This document shows, one piece after another, positions 16,355 through 24,690 of a stretch of 64,000 nt of DNA. The notes below the pieces were generated by a model, which was given only the letters and a program-made list of their open reading frames with translations, had not been told where the DNA came from and did no database searches. Both the position numbers and the translations under genes were made by a program. Every line of letters starts with the position of its first letter. Position 1 is the stretch's first letter. The stretch is from DATCMU01 sp036563245 (GTDB taxonomy: Bacteria; Pseudomonadota; Alphaproteobacteria; Rhizobiales; Devosiaceae): positions 1 through 64,000 of the forward strand of contig DATCMU010000029.1 in NCBI GenBank assembly GCA_036563245.1, written 5' to 3'.

Positions 16355-17137
16355 TCAAGAGGTCACGCCATTCTTGCGCTTCATTCGGTCTAGCGCCCGG
16401 CGGGCGAGCGCTTCATAGTCCCGCTGTTGCCTGGCCCACGCGCAGACGTCACCTGCGGCCGCGATCTCTGCTTCCAACCAGTCGCCGCCGTGTTTGGGCA
16501 CCCTCGGCATGGCACCCCCGCGCATGATCGCTGCCACCACCGACCCGAGATACGAGTGCCTCACGACCACTTGAGGCTCCCGGCGCACTCCGACCGATCC
16601 GGTGGCGAGCTTCTGGATGACCTCGTCCGCCTCCGGTTGCGCCTTCGCCCAGGCTAGAACGCCCTTACCGGCCCGTTCGATCTCGGCGCGCAATGCTTTT
16701 GGCGTTGGCGGCAGTGGTTTGCCCGTTCGCGCGGTTGCCAACACGGCATTGACAAAATTCGCCCGAATTTGCCGGATACGTTGCTCCTGCTGTGCTTTCG
16801 CCGCCGGCTGAACCCGACTGTTACCGGTTGCGCGGCTCTTCGAGAGATTAGCGCGCAAAGCGGCGTATTCGCGCCGTGTCATCGCCCACACCAGCGGCCC
16901 GCCCGCCCGTTCGATTTCCCGCGCCAATCCATAGGACATCGTCTTGGGGATTTCGATGAGGTTGCTGCGGCTCGCGATCACCTGTTTGAGGAACGCCAAA
17001 GCTTCGGGAGAGCATTGGTCCATGGCACCGCCCCGGTTCTGACCGGGCGCTCCCCTTCGGCGCTTCGGTTCCCCCGAAAACCAGCCCGACCCCCGCCGGA
17101 CCACGGTACTGCCACCCAGATATGTCCCTCTTCCCAT
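16355..17137 (-). CDS. Protein of unknown function with three internal repeats
   Basis: I do not recognise the family. Up to 260 residues, with three repeats of about 45-50 residues sharing the core Leu-x-x-Glu-Ile-x-x-Ala-Gly, then Trp-Ala and a final x-Tyr/Ala-x-x-Leu. The cores are LAREIERAGGPLVWAMTRRE (near 71), LRAEIERAGKGVLAWAKAQP (near 147) and LEAEIAAAGDVCAWARQQRD (near 221). Each repeat looks like two or three helices, which could be a small DNA-binding module, but this is a guess. The start at 17137 has GGGGAG seven bases upstream; ATG 17023, just before MDQCSPEAL, would drop a basic, low-complexity leader of 38 residues. It is the last gene of the minus-strand operon, 65 bases after the HNH gene. 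Confidence 0.6.
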   Translation of the reverse strand: MGRGTYLGGSTVVRRGSGWFSGEPKRRRGAPGQNRGGAMDQCSPEALAFLKQVIASRSNLIEIPKTMSYGLAREIERAGGPLVWAMTRREYAALRANLSKSRATGNSRVQPAAKAQQEQRIRQIRANFVNAVLATARTGKPLPPTPKALRAEIERAGKGVLAWAKAQPEADEVIQKLATGSVGVRREPQVVVRHSYLGSVVAAIMRGGAMPRVPKHGGDWLEAEIAAAGDVCAWARQQRDYEALARRALDRMKRKNGVTS

Positions 17138-17202
17138 CCTCTCTTCTCCCCTCTCACCCCACCGGCTCGACCCGCTGGTGTTCGCATCTCCTTGGGCAGG
17201 GT

Positions 17203-17967
17203 TCAGTCAACGAACCCGTACTTCGCCCGATGCTGCGCGAGGTTGGCGGCATGCAGCGCGGTCAACCCCTGCAGGCGCATGCTTTCGACTGGTCCCAGGG
17301 CGGCGTGGGCCTCGTCGCTGAGCGCAGGTGAAACGAGCGCCGCCCCGTCATCCGCAAAGCTGACAAGCCCCCTGTCGAATGCGGCGTCCCACAGGGCCGA
17401 GAGCAGCAAGCCGTTGTGAACGTCGAGGCGCTGAGCATCGCTGTCGCACTCCGCCCAGGCAACGATGTGGGAAGCACGGAGCAGTGCCGTGTCGGTGATG
17501 CCGGTCAAGGGGCACTGGCCACCCCAGTATTCAAGCAGCGCGTCGCGAAACAGGTCCTGCCCGACCCGCTGCACGACAAGCCGTTCGGCCTCGGTCGTTC
17601 TGGGCAGTGCTGCGGTCTTCTTCTGGAATTCGCGCAAAGGCGCGTCGGGCAGGCTGACGCCAAGACGATAGGCGCGGTCGACGGCTTCATGGAGTTCGCC
17701 AAGCCGGGCAAACACCCAGGCCGGCCTGTCCAATCCGGCGGACGTAGCCGTGGGCGGCCCCAGTTCGGCGGCCACTCCGGGATGAGTGACGGCGAGGAAC
17801 CACGGACCCTGCGATCCGCCTCCGGCAATCCACACCTCGCCATGTGCCGTCGTCGAGCCGAAGCCGAGCCATCCGCCCCGCTGACCCAGTTCGCGTCGAA
17901 AGCCATGATCGCTCGCCGCCTGTTGGGCTTCGCTGCGCACCACAAAGCCGGGCGGGTTCTCGATCAT
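17203..17967 (-). CDS. HNH endonuclease
   Basis: A 254-residue protein with a C-terminal HNH nuclease domain of the type found in restriction-associated proteins. The module is LLEYWGGQCPLTGIT, LLRASHIVAWAECDSD, then DVHNGLLLSALWDAAFDRGL, giving the His, Asn and His positions; one Cys (QCPLTG) suggests no full zinc knuckle. The N-terminal 120 residues show no known motif and may read the target. The start overlaps the stop of the upstream methyltransferase gene: ATG 17967 shares one base with that stop, and a GTG at 17970 directly precedes it. Tight coupling to a methyltransferase suggests it cleaves DNA that lacks the modification or is flagged by the helicases. Confidence 0.85.
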   Translation of the reverse strand: MIENPPGFVVRSEAQQAASDHGFRRELGQRGGWLGFGSTTAHGEVWIAGGGSQGPWFLAVTHPGVAAELGPPTATSAGLDRPAWVFARLGELHEAVDRAYRLGVSLPDAPLREFQKKTAALPRTTEAERLVVQRVGQDLFRDALLEYWGGQCPLTGITDTALLRASHIVAWAECDSDAQRLDVHNGLLLSALWDAAFDRGLVSFADDGAALVSPALSDEAHAALGPVESMRLQGLTALHAANLAQHRAKYGFVD

Positions 17968-20900
17968 CACATCCCCATCGCCGTGAATTCGCCGTTGGCC
18001 TCCATGCGGTCCCAGGCATCGAGGACGAGGCGACGGGTGCGGTATTCGCCGTATTGGCGGATTTCCTTTTCCTTGAGGACGCGGAAGGTTTCCGAAGGGT
18101 AGTCGGGGCCCTTCACGTCGGCGGGGTCGAGGATGTAGCGCAGCTCGTCGCGGGTCAGGCCGTAGGCGCGAGCGTAGAAGGCGTCGAGATCGGCGCGCAG
18201 GAGGGCGCGGCGGTCCTCGTCCCAGGCGAAGGGCGGGCCGTCATGGCCCAGATCGCGGGCGAAGGGAGCGAGGCTGTGCGAAGTGTAGGTGAGTTCCAGC
18301 ACCTTCGGGGTGACGAAGGCTAGGCGCGGTTCGGTGTAAAAGTCGGGTGGCAGGACAGGAATTTGGCGCATCGTGAAATACTTAAACGATGTGCCTCCAA
18401 CTTTCTGACGCGCAGCGAAGTCGGTGGCCAGACTACAAAGGTTTGCGTAGAGGCCAGCAGTCAAAGCTGCGCCAACATCTGGCATCATCAGTAGGAATTT
18501 ATCGTTGCATGCAACCCTTGGCAGGATGCAGGAAATAAGCGTTCTCTGGTTGGTGGCATTGGTGATATCTCTCCACCCAAGAACCCACTGATGAGACCAA
18601 GCTTTCTCTCGTAGTCTTGATGTTAGTGCTTCTTCAGAGATCCAGTAGCGCGGCGTCACCTCAAAATTTGGGTCGCTCAACAGTTCGCTGGGAGGAGAAG
18701 GAATCTCTCGGTAGTCTGCGTCCGTGCGTTCCTTCGCGAGAGCGAAGTCACCGTATCGGTGATCATAGATCGTCACCATTTTCGCTTCATAGAATGGAAC
18801 AAAAAGGTTGGGGGCCTTATCCCCAGTTGCCCGCACCCAATTTGCTCCCTCGCGGTGAAAACCTGCAGCTTCAAGATCAGAAGCCGTGCGGAACAAACTG
18901 CTGTCATTGGCCATGTGGAACATGGCCATGAAGTTCACCCCCCATAAATTGCCGTTTGCTGCATTACTACCGTCCATCAGCACGGGAACATTGGCGTAAA
19001 TCTTCGCGGTCAGTTCAGCGTCTGAGCGGGAGCGAAACACAGATGCAGTTTTTGTGTTGGGGTTGATCGCTGCAATCTGTTCAGAAGAAAGCGTGAATCT
19101 TCGCTCGGGGTCGGCCAACTGCGAGGGTTGCGTCAAGAAGAAAGCAAAGCCAGCCTTGCTCTCTTGGCGGCCAATGGTCAACAAACAGAACTTTACCCGA
19201 AAGTAAACGCCAGGAAATATTCTTTCGCGGTTCTCGAAGTCGATCAATTGCGAAAGGCGTTTTTCCGAAACCAAGCTCGCAAAGAACGGCGCTGTCGTAG
19301 CATCGGTCGCAATTCCGGTCGGCAGAATGACTCCGGAGCGCCCTCGATTATTTGGCAGGTGAGCAAAGAGCTCCGCAAACAACGCATAGGTGTTTACGTC
19401 CCCAGTTCCACTAAGTGGAAAGCGCCCGCCATCCTCACCGGCCACTCGAACGAAAGCTGAGGTCGCCTCCGACAAACGCTTCTCAGTTTCAAAGTCCTGG
19501 AACAGCCTGTGCTTTGCGGAACCCGGCTCAGACAGCGCAAGAGCCTTTATCAATCTGTCTCGGACAGCTTTGTTGGATGCATTGGCGATCGCGGCATCGC
19601 GGGCAGCAAAGAACTCCTTTTCCTGCAGTTTGATCCGTTCCCACGGCGGGTTGCCCAGCACGACGTCGAACCCGCCGCGCTGCATCACATCTGGGAACTC
19701 CAGTGGCCAATGCAAGGCGCGGGCACGGCGGGCGGCTTTGGGCGCGTCAAGCATCGCCTGCCGGGTCTTGCCCTGATTGAGGGCTAGCCAGAGCTCTTCA
19801 GTCGTCGGCACGGTGCGGGCCGATGCCCCCGCCGGCGCGCCGCCAACCTTGGGCAGCAGGAAGGCCGCCACATAGAGGTCCGCCGCCGCCTTGGCGCGGA
19901 CAAAGGTCTGCCCCTTGCGCAGTTCCTTGAACCGCTTGGCCTTGGCGCCGATCTGCTCGACCGTATCCTCGGGCAGGTCGCGGAACCCAGAGAAATCCAG
20001 CGCCAAAGGTTTCATCGCGGGCATCGTCGCCTGACCAGTACCGAAGTCGAACCCGCCCTGCCCCGAAGTCGCGGCGCGGTTGGCCTGCAGGTAATATCGT
20101 GCGGTATCCTTGTCGTCGCCGGTCAGCGGCTTGTATGCCGCATCTGGTATGCCGTCCTGCAGCACCTGCAGGTCGAACACCCCCAGCAGCGCATCTCCGC
20201 AGCGGATCTGCGCGTCGAAAAAGCCGAGGGGGAGGCCGGGGTCCACCGTCTCGATCCAGAGCGCGACCTTGGTCAGCTCCACCGCCATCGGGTTGCGGTC
20301 CACCCCATGGATGCAGCAGCGCGCGACATCGCGCAGCGCATGGCGGAAATCGGCGAGCGAAGGCGTGCCCTCGGCCCGGATGCGCGCCAGCCGCGTGGCG
20401 ATGCGGCGGGCGGCGGCCAGAAGGAAGTGGCCCGAGCCGCAGGCTGGGTCGATGACCGAGAGCTTCAGAAGTGCTTTGGCGGGATCGTCCGCCTCGGCCT
20501 CGGTCTTGTCGAGCACGGGGTCGAGCGCAGTGTCGAGCAGCGCCTGAACGAGGCTGTCGGGCGTGTAGTAGGAGCCGGTGGTCTTGCGCTGGTTGCCCTT
20601 GGTCTCCACGCCTTCGGCAAAGTAGAATGTCCGACCGTCGCCGCTGATCCTTGGCGTGAGCTCCAGCAAGCCTTCATAGACCGATCCGAGTTCTTCGGTC
20701 TCCATGTCGCGCCAGTTGACCGGCACCAGCGTGTCGCCTTCTCTCAGCCAGGAAAGCCGGTAGATCGCCTCCATCAGCGCGCGGTTGGGCAACGGAACCT
20801 TCTCGAGGTCCATCATCATCACGGACCTGAACAATCCGCCAAGGCCCGGCAGTCCGAGACGCCGGTTTCCATTGCGCAGCGCTGCAAAGGCGACAAGCAG

Positions 20901-21935
20901 GCCCTGCCAGCGGTCGTGATGCGTGTCCCACGAGGTTCGCCGGACGGCATGCTCGCGCAAATGGGTCAGGGAGTAACCCTCGGCATAAAGCTGCCGCGCC
21001 GATGCCGGTGCGTTCGGGCCGTGCAGCAGGCCGCGGTCTTCTGCCACGAGCAAGAAGATCAGGCGATAGGCAAGGTGCAGCAACTGGCTGAAGTATTCAT
21101 CCAGCGCCAGATCACCCGTGAGAATGCGCGAGCGGAAATCGGCATCTTCGAGAAACCCGTTGCCGAGGGCCAACAACGCGACCTCGAATTCCTTGCCCAG
21201 TCGGTCTCGCGCAGCAACACCTTCCTTCGCGCCCGCCTCCCGCCATCGCTCCAGGGCACAATCGGTGACCGGAGCAGATGGCACACCGAAGCGCGAGACG
21301 TGGACCAGAAGCCAGAGCGCCGCAAAATCGGCAAAGGCCTCGTCCTCGAACATTTGCCTGAGATCTGCCTCGATATAGGCGGGCCGGGTCAGGCTCTCGT
21401 TGTCACGCACGAGCCGCAGCTTGTCGCCGTTGCAGCAGAGCCCCCAGAGCGCTTCTTCGCTGGCATTCAGCCAATCCTGGATTGCGGAGGCAGCCGAGCG
21501 CTTCCGCCCGTCGCCGGGTAGATGTTCGCTGGCCCGGTCCAGTTCATCCGACGGCGGGACGACCACCACCGGCACGCGCCCGCCGAGAGCCTCCAGGGTA
21601 ACCGCGTAGACCTTTTCGCCCAACACCCGCGACCCGACGCGTGCGACGTCGTGAAACCCGAAGACCTGCTGCAACAGGTCTTGGGCGAACTTGTGGGCGG
21701 CGGCGACAGACGGCGTTGCGGAGGCGTTCAAGTCCTGAGACAGCACCTGGCCGATGCGGAAGTAGCGCGCGATCTCGTCGCGCAGCGTCAATCCCTTTGG
21801 CACCTGATAGTCGGCCTCTTTCTGGCCGTCGGCCTCGCGCAACGCAATGCGCGACAGCATTGCCGGGGCGATCAGCGAACCCTCGACGCTGAGCGCGTCG
21901 AACGCGAGGGATGGTGTTTTGCGACGCCGGGCCAT
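17967..21935 (-). CDS. N6-adenine DNA methyltransferase, Eco57I/DrmMI-like
   Basis: A 1322-residue class I methyltransferase predicted to transfer a methyl group from S-adenosylmethionine to adenine N6. Motif I DPACGSGHFLL is at about 494-504 and the catalytic motif IV GNPPWERI at about 759-766, preceded by GSYYTPDSLVQALLD, typical of PglX/Eco57I-like enzymes. The long C-terminal part (about 830-1320) probably recognises the target sequence. I could not identify a PD-(D/E)XK nuclease motif in the N-terminal 400 residues, so it is probably a methyltransferase only. ATG 21935 (MARRRKTPS) is chosen, one base after the upstream stop; the open frame up to 22541 is a shadow of the helicase gene. 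In class 1 DISARM the equivalent gene, drmMI, accompanies an SNF2 helicase. Confidence 0.85.
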   Translation of the reverse strand: MARRRKTPSLAFDALSVEGSLIAPAMLSRIALREADGQKEADYQVPKGLTLRDEIARYFRIGQVLSQDLNASATPSVAAAHKFAQDLLQQVFGFHDVARVGSRVLGEKVYAVTLEALGGRVPVVVVPPSDELDRASEHLPGDGRKRSAASAIQDWLNASEEALWGLCCNGDKLRLVRDNESLTRPAYIEADLRQMFEDEAFADFAALWLLVHVSRFGVPSAPVTDCALERWREAGAKEGVAARDRLGKEFEVALLALGNGFLEDADFRSRILTGDLALDEYFSQLLHLAYRLIFLLVAEDRGLLHGPNAPASARQLYAEGYSLTHLREHAVRRTSWDTHHDRWQGLLVAFAALRNGNRRLGLPGLGGLFRSVMMMDLEKVPLPNRALMEAIYRLSWLREGDTLVPVNWRDMETEELGSVYEGLLELTPRISGDGRTFYFAEGVETKGNQRKTTGSYYTPDSLVQALLDTALDPVLDKTEAEADDPAKALLKLSVIDPACGSGHFLLAAARRIATRLARIRAEGTPSLADFRHALRDVARCCIHGVDRNPMAVELTKVALWIETVDPGLPLGFFDAQIRCGDALLGVFDLQVLQDGIPDAAYKPLTGDDKDTARYYLQANRAATSGQGGFDFGTGQATMPAMKPLALDFSGFRDLPEDTVEQIGAKAKRFKELRKGQTFVRAKAAADLYVAAFLLPKVGGAPAGASARTVPTTEELWLALNQGKTRQAMLDAPKAARRARALHWPLEFPDVMQRGGFDVVLGNPPWERIKLQEKEFFAARDAAIANASNKAVRDRLIKALALSEPGSAKHRLFQDFETEKRLSEATSAFVRVAGEDGGRFPLSGTGDVNTYALFAELFAHLPNNRGRSGVILPTGIATDATTAPFFASLVSEKRLSQLIDFENRERIFPGVYFRVKFCLLTIGRQESKAGFAFFLTQPSQLADPERRFTLSSEQIAAINPNTKTASVFRSRSDAELTAKIYANVPVLMDGSNAANGNLWGVNFMAMFHMANDSSLFRTASDLEAAGFHREGANWVRATGDKAPNLFVPFYEAKMVTIYDHRYGDFALAKERTDADYREIPSPPSELLSDPNFEVTPRYWISEEALTSRLREKAWSHQWVLGWRDITNATNQRTLISCILPRVACNDKFLLMMPDVGAALTAGLYANLCSLATDFAARQKVGGTSFKYFTMRQIPVLPPDFYTEPRLAFVTPKVLELTYTSHSLAPFARDLGHDGPPFAWDEDRRALLRADLDAFYARAYGLTRDELRYILDPADVKGPDYPSETFRVLKEKEIRQYGEYRTRRLVLDAWDRMEANGEFTAMGM

Positions 21936-21936
21936 C

Positions 21937-24690
21937 TCAGAGTTCTCCCGGAACCAGGACGAACAAACCGATGACATCCGACGGCAGGACCGGCTCCACG
22001 CTGACCCGGGACACGTGAACGCCTGTCTGGCGCACCCTCTCGTGGTCCGCTGCGAGCTTGTGCGCCCTTTCGCGCGCGAAATCGGCCACCGTTTCCCCAA
22101 GCGCAGCACGGATACGCTCCAGGGCTGCGGACGTGAGCCGATCCCTCGCACCCGGAGCAAGGTTGCCTGTCGCAATCTCTTCGAGGAGGGCGCGAGCGTC
22201 TTCGCCGGTGGAAAGCACTTTTCCCCCATTGTCGAAGGCCATGGCATTGGCCTCTTCGACCAGCAGCAATTGCTCACGGCGACCATGCACCGTGAGTTTG
22301 AAGCGCAAGCGCAGCAGGGCCACCGTCGTTGCGACGTCGACGCCAGGGCTTGGCCACGCGCCCAGACGGCCGAGAGAAGCGTCGGCGGAACCCGGATCCA
22401 GCGCGCTTTCCAGAAGCGCCTCGGCAAGGACCGACGGAAGCGGATGGCTGCGGAGCAGAAGTTCGGTCCTGGGCAGTATCGGCTCGTCAAACACCACTCG
22501 CGTCGATCCTTCGAGCCCGCGCGCCGCAAGACGCTCGGCAATTCCCGACGGGAGTTCGGTCAGCACGGCCTTGTAGACCCGGCCGTTTGCCATCTTCTCC
22601 AGAGGGGCATTGAAGCGGATCATCGCCCGGTCGACGAAGCGGCGCACTTCTGCGCTGTCGCCCAGCAGTTCCTTCCAACGGTTCCACTCCGGCGCCACTT
22701 CTTCGGGCTTGATGGCGTTCTGGGCAAAGCGTGCGCGCGATACCTTCTCGCCCTCTTCTGCATCCCGCCACCGCGTTTCGATCGCGAGAGTGTCTGCCGC
22801 AAAATCAAAACTCATCTGTCGCTTGAGCTCACGCCCCTTGCGCAGCAGGACGGCGTTCATCAACGCGCCCGTGATCGCGCCGCGCTCTTCAGGCAGGGGC
22901 ACGGTCACCCCGGTCGCCCGTCTGATCGCTTCGGCCTTGCGCAAAATCACGTCCAGCACGGCGCCATCGATTGCGCTGTCAGGCGAATAGATCAGGACGG
23001 ATCGGACCAGGCTTGCCGGTTGCCCGAAGCGGTCGACCCGCCCTTCACGCTGCTGATGCCGTGTGGGGTTCCACGACAAATCGTAGTGCACCACCGCGTC
23101 AAACAGGCTTTGAAGGTTGATGCCTTCGGACAGGCAGTCCGTGGCGACGAGAAGCCTCTGATCGTCGTCGGCCATGTTCTCCACGCGCTCGCGACGCTCA
23201 TCCGGGGTAAGCGCGCCGGTGACCACTTCGACCCGGACTTTCGGGAATGCCGTCTTGAGGGCCGTCCCGACGTGGTCTGCTGTCGCGAGATAGCGGCAGA
23301 ACACCACGGGGTTCGAGCCGTCCGCGATCAATGGCCTCAATATCGTCTTCAGCGTGTCGAGCTTTGGATCCGCTTCGCCAGCCAACCGCTCTGCTTGTGC
23401 GATGAGACGCAGCAGTGGATTGCTGTCATCCATACCGGCTGCTGGTTCTATGTCGACGGCGTCCTCGTCCTCGCCGTCTTCATCGAAGACCTGTTCAGCC
23501 AGCTTGTCCCCATCAGCCGCCATGCGGTTGCGCAGCGTGCTCGCCGCAGCTGCGGGAGACGACCCCACGCACCGCATCAGGGCGAGCGTACCCCAAAACG
23601 CGAGCCGACGCTGCCGATCATCTGAGCCCGCGCCTTCAACAACCCCCAGACAGTAATCCAGCACGGCGTCGTGGAAGTCTTGGTGCGCGCCGTCCAGCCT
23701 GTAAGGGTGCTCGGCTGTCTCATGTCTGGGAAATGCGCGTTCCTCGCCCCAGTCCTTGCCTACGATATCGATGCGCCGCCGCTGCACGAAGTGCCGCGCG
23801 AGACGAATGCGCGTTCTTTCATCGTCGGTCCGCCCAGCTCCGAATTCCGGATCAAGCAGGCTCAGCAACCGATCAAAAGCGTCCTCGTCACCGCTGTGCG
23901 GCGTCGCGGTCAGGAAGACCATGTGCCTGTCGGACTTCTCGGCCAGGCGGCTCAACATGGCGAAGCGTTGTTGGCGGCCAAGATGCGTACCAACGCAGGC
24001 GTGGGCCTCATCGACCACAACCAGATCCGGGCAGGATCGAGCAAAACTCTCGCGCCGGCGATCCGCCTTGATGTAGTCGAGACTAACGACGGTGAATGGA
24101 AGCGCGTCGAACAGCGTTTGCGATGCGGGAAGCCCCCGCTCAAGGCGCGCCGCAGAAGCCGACGTGACCGCTACCGCGTCGATGTCGAACTTCTGTTTGA
24201 GTTCGTTGGTCCACTGCTCGACGAGATGTGGCGGACACAGAACCGACAGACGATCCGCCTCACCGCGATCCATCAGTTCCCGCAGGATCAACCCGGCTTC
24301 AATGGTCTTTCCGATGCCGACGTCGTCGGCGATCAGTAGTCGCACGGTCGGCAGGCGCAGCGCCATCAAGAGCGGTACGAGTTGATAAGCTCGTGGCTCG
24401 AATGCCAACCTGCCGGCCGACCGGAACGGTCCGGCGCCTCGGCGCATCGAAAGGTGCAGGGCATCCGACAGCAACCGCGCAGCGTCCTGGGTCGCGATCT
24501 CGTCCGGCGCTGGCAGATCAAACCGCGCCGCGACGACTGGCTCCAGCTCGAGTTCAGGAAGAAGCAACTGGATATCGGCCTCTGATCCGGACAACGGCCT
24601 CAGGCGAAGCCAATCCGGTTCGGGCGACGGCAATGAAACCCATTCGCGCCCGCGGGCCCGGACGAGATCTCCCGGGGTGAAGTCCACCAT
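21937..24690 (-). CDS. SNF2-family helicase, DrmD-like
   Basis: A 917-residue superfamily 2 ATPase/DNA translocase. Motif I DDVGIGKTIEAGLI is at about 120-133, motif II VVDEAHACVG near 225, motif III FLTATPHSG soon after, then GINLQSLFDAVVHYDLSWNP and motif VI QREGRVDRFGQ near 546. The region after 600 is helical and poorly conserved. The start ATG 24690 shares one base with the stop of the upstream DUF1998 helicase gene, and the gene ends one base before the methyltransferase start, so all three are translationally coupled. A DUF1998 helicase, an SNF2 helicase and an adenine methyltransferase together correspond to parts of class 1 DISARM. The assignment rests on motifs and context. Confidence 0.85.
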   Translation of the reverse strand: MVDFTPGDLVRARGREWVSLPSPEPDWLRLRPLSGSEADIQLLLPELELEPVVAARFDLPAPDEIATQDAARLLSDALHLSMRRGAGPFRSAGRLAFEPRAYQLVPLLMALRLPTVRLLIADDVGIGKTIEAGLILRELMDRGEADRLSVLCPPHLVEQWTNELKQKFDIDAVAVTSASAARLERGLPASQTLFDALPFTVVSLDYIKADRRRESFARSCPDLVVVDEAHACVGTHLGRQQRFAMLSRLAEKSDRHMVFLTATPHSGDEDAFDRLLSLLDPEFGAGRTDDERTRIRLARHFVQRRRIDIVGKDWGEERAFPRHETAEHPYRLDGAHQDFHDAVLDYCLGVVEGAGSDDRQRRLAFWGTLALMRCVGSSPAAAASTLRNRMAADGDKLAEQVFDEDGEDEDAVDIEPAAGMDDSNPLLRLIAQAERLAGEADPKLDTLKTILRPLIADGSNPVVFCRYLATADHVGTALKTAFPKVRVEVVTGALTPDERRERVENMADDDQRLLVATDCLSEGINLQSLFDAVVHYDLSWNPTRHQQREGRVDRFGQPASLVRSVLIYSPDSAIDGAVLDVILRKAEAIRRATGVTVPLPEERGAITGALMNAVLLRKGRELKRQMSFDFAADTLAIETRWRDAEEGEKVSRARFAQNAIKPEEVAPEWNRWKELLGDSAEVRRFVDRAMIRFNAPLEKMANGRVYKAVLTELPSGIAERLAARGLEGSTRVVFDEPILPRTELLLRSHPLPSVLAEALLESALDPGSADASLGRLGAWPSPGVDVATTVALLRLRFKLTVHGRREQLLLVEEANAMAFDNGGKVLSTGEDARALLEEIATGNLAPGARDRLTSAALERIRAALGETVADFARERAHKLAADHERVRQTGVHVSRVSVEPVLPSDVIGLFVLVPGEL

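Noticed and set aside
21936..22541. Extension of the methyltransferase frame up to 22541
   Set aside because: The extra 200 residues are Cys/Arg/Ser-rich and lie antiphase inside the SNF2 helicase gene; MARRRKTPS at 21935 is the natural start one base after the upstream stop.
21847..23625. Plus-strand ORF of 592 codons opposite the SNF2 helicase
   Set aside because: No domain seen, atypical residue use, and the opposite strand carries complete helicase motifs.
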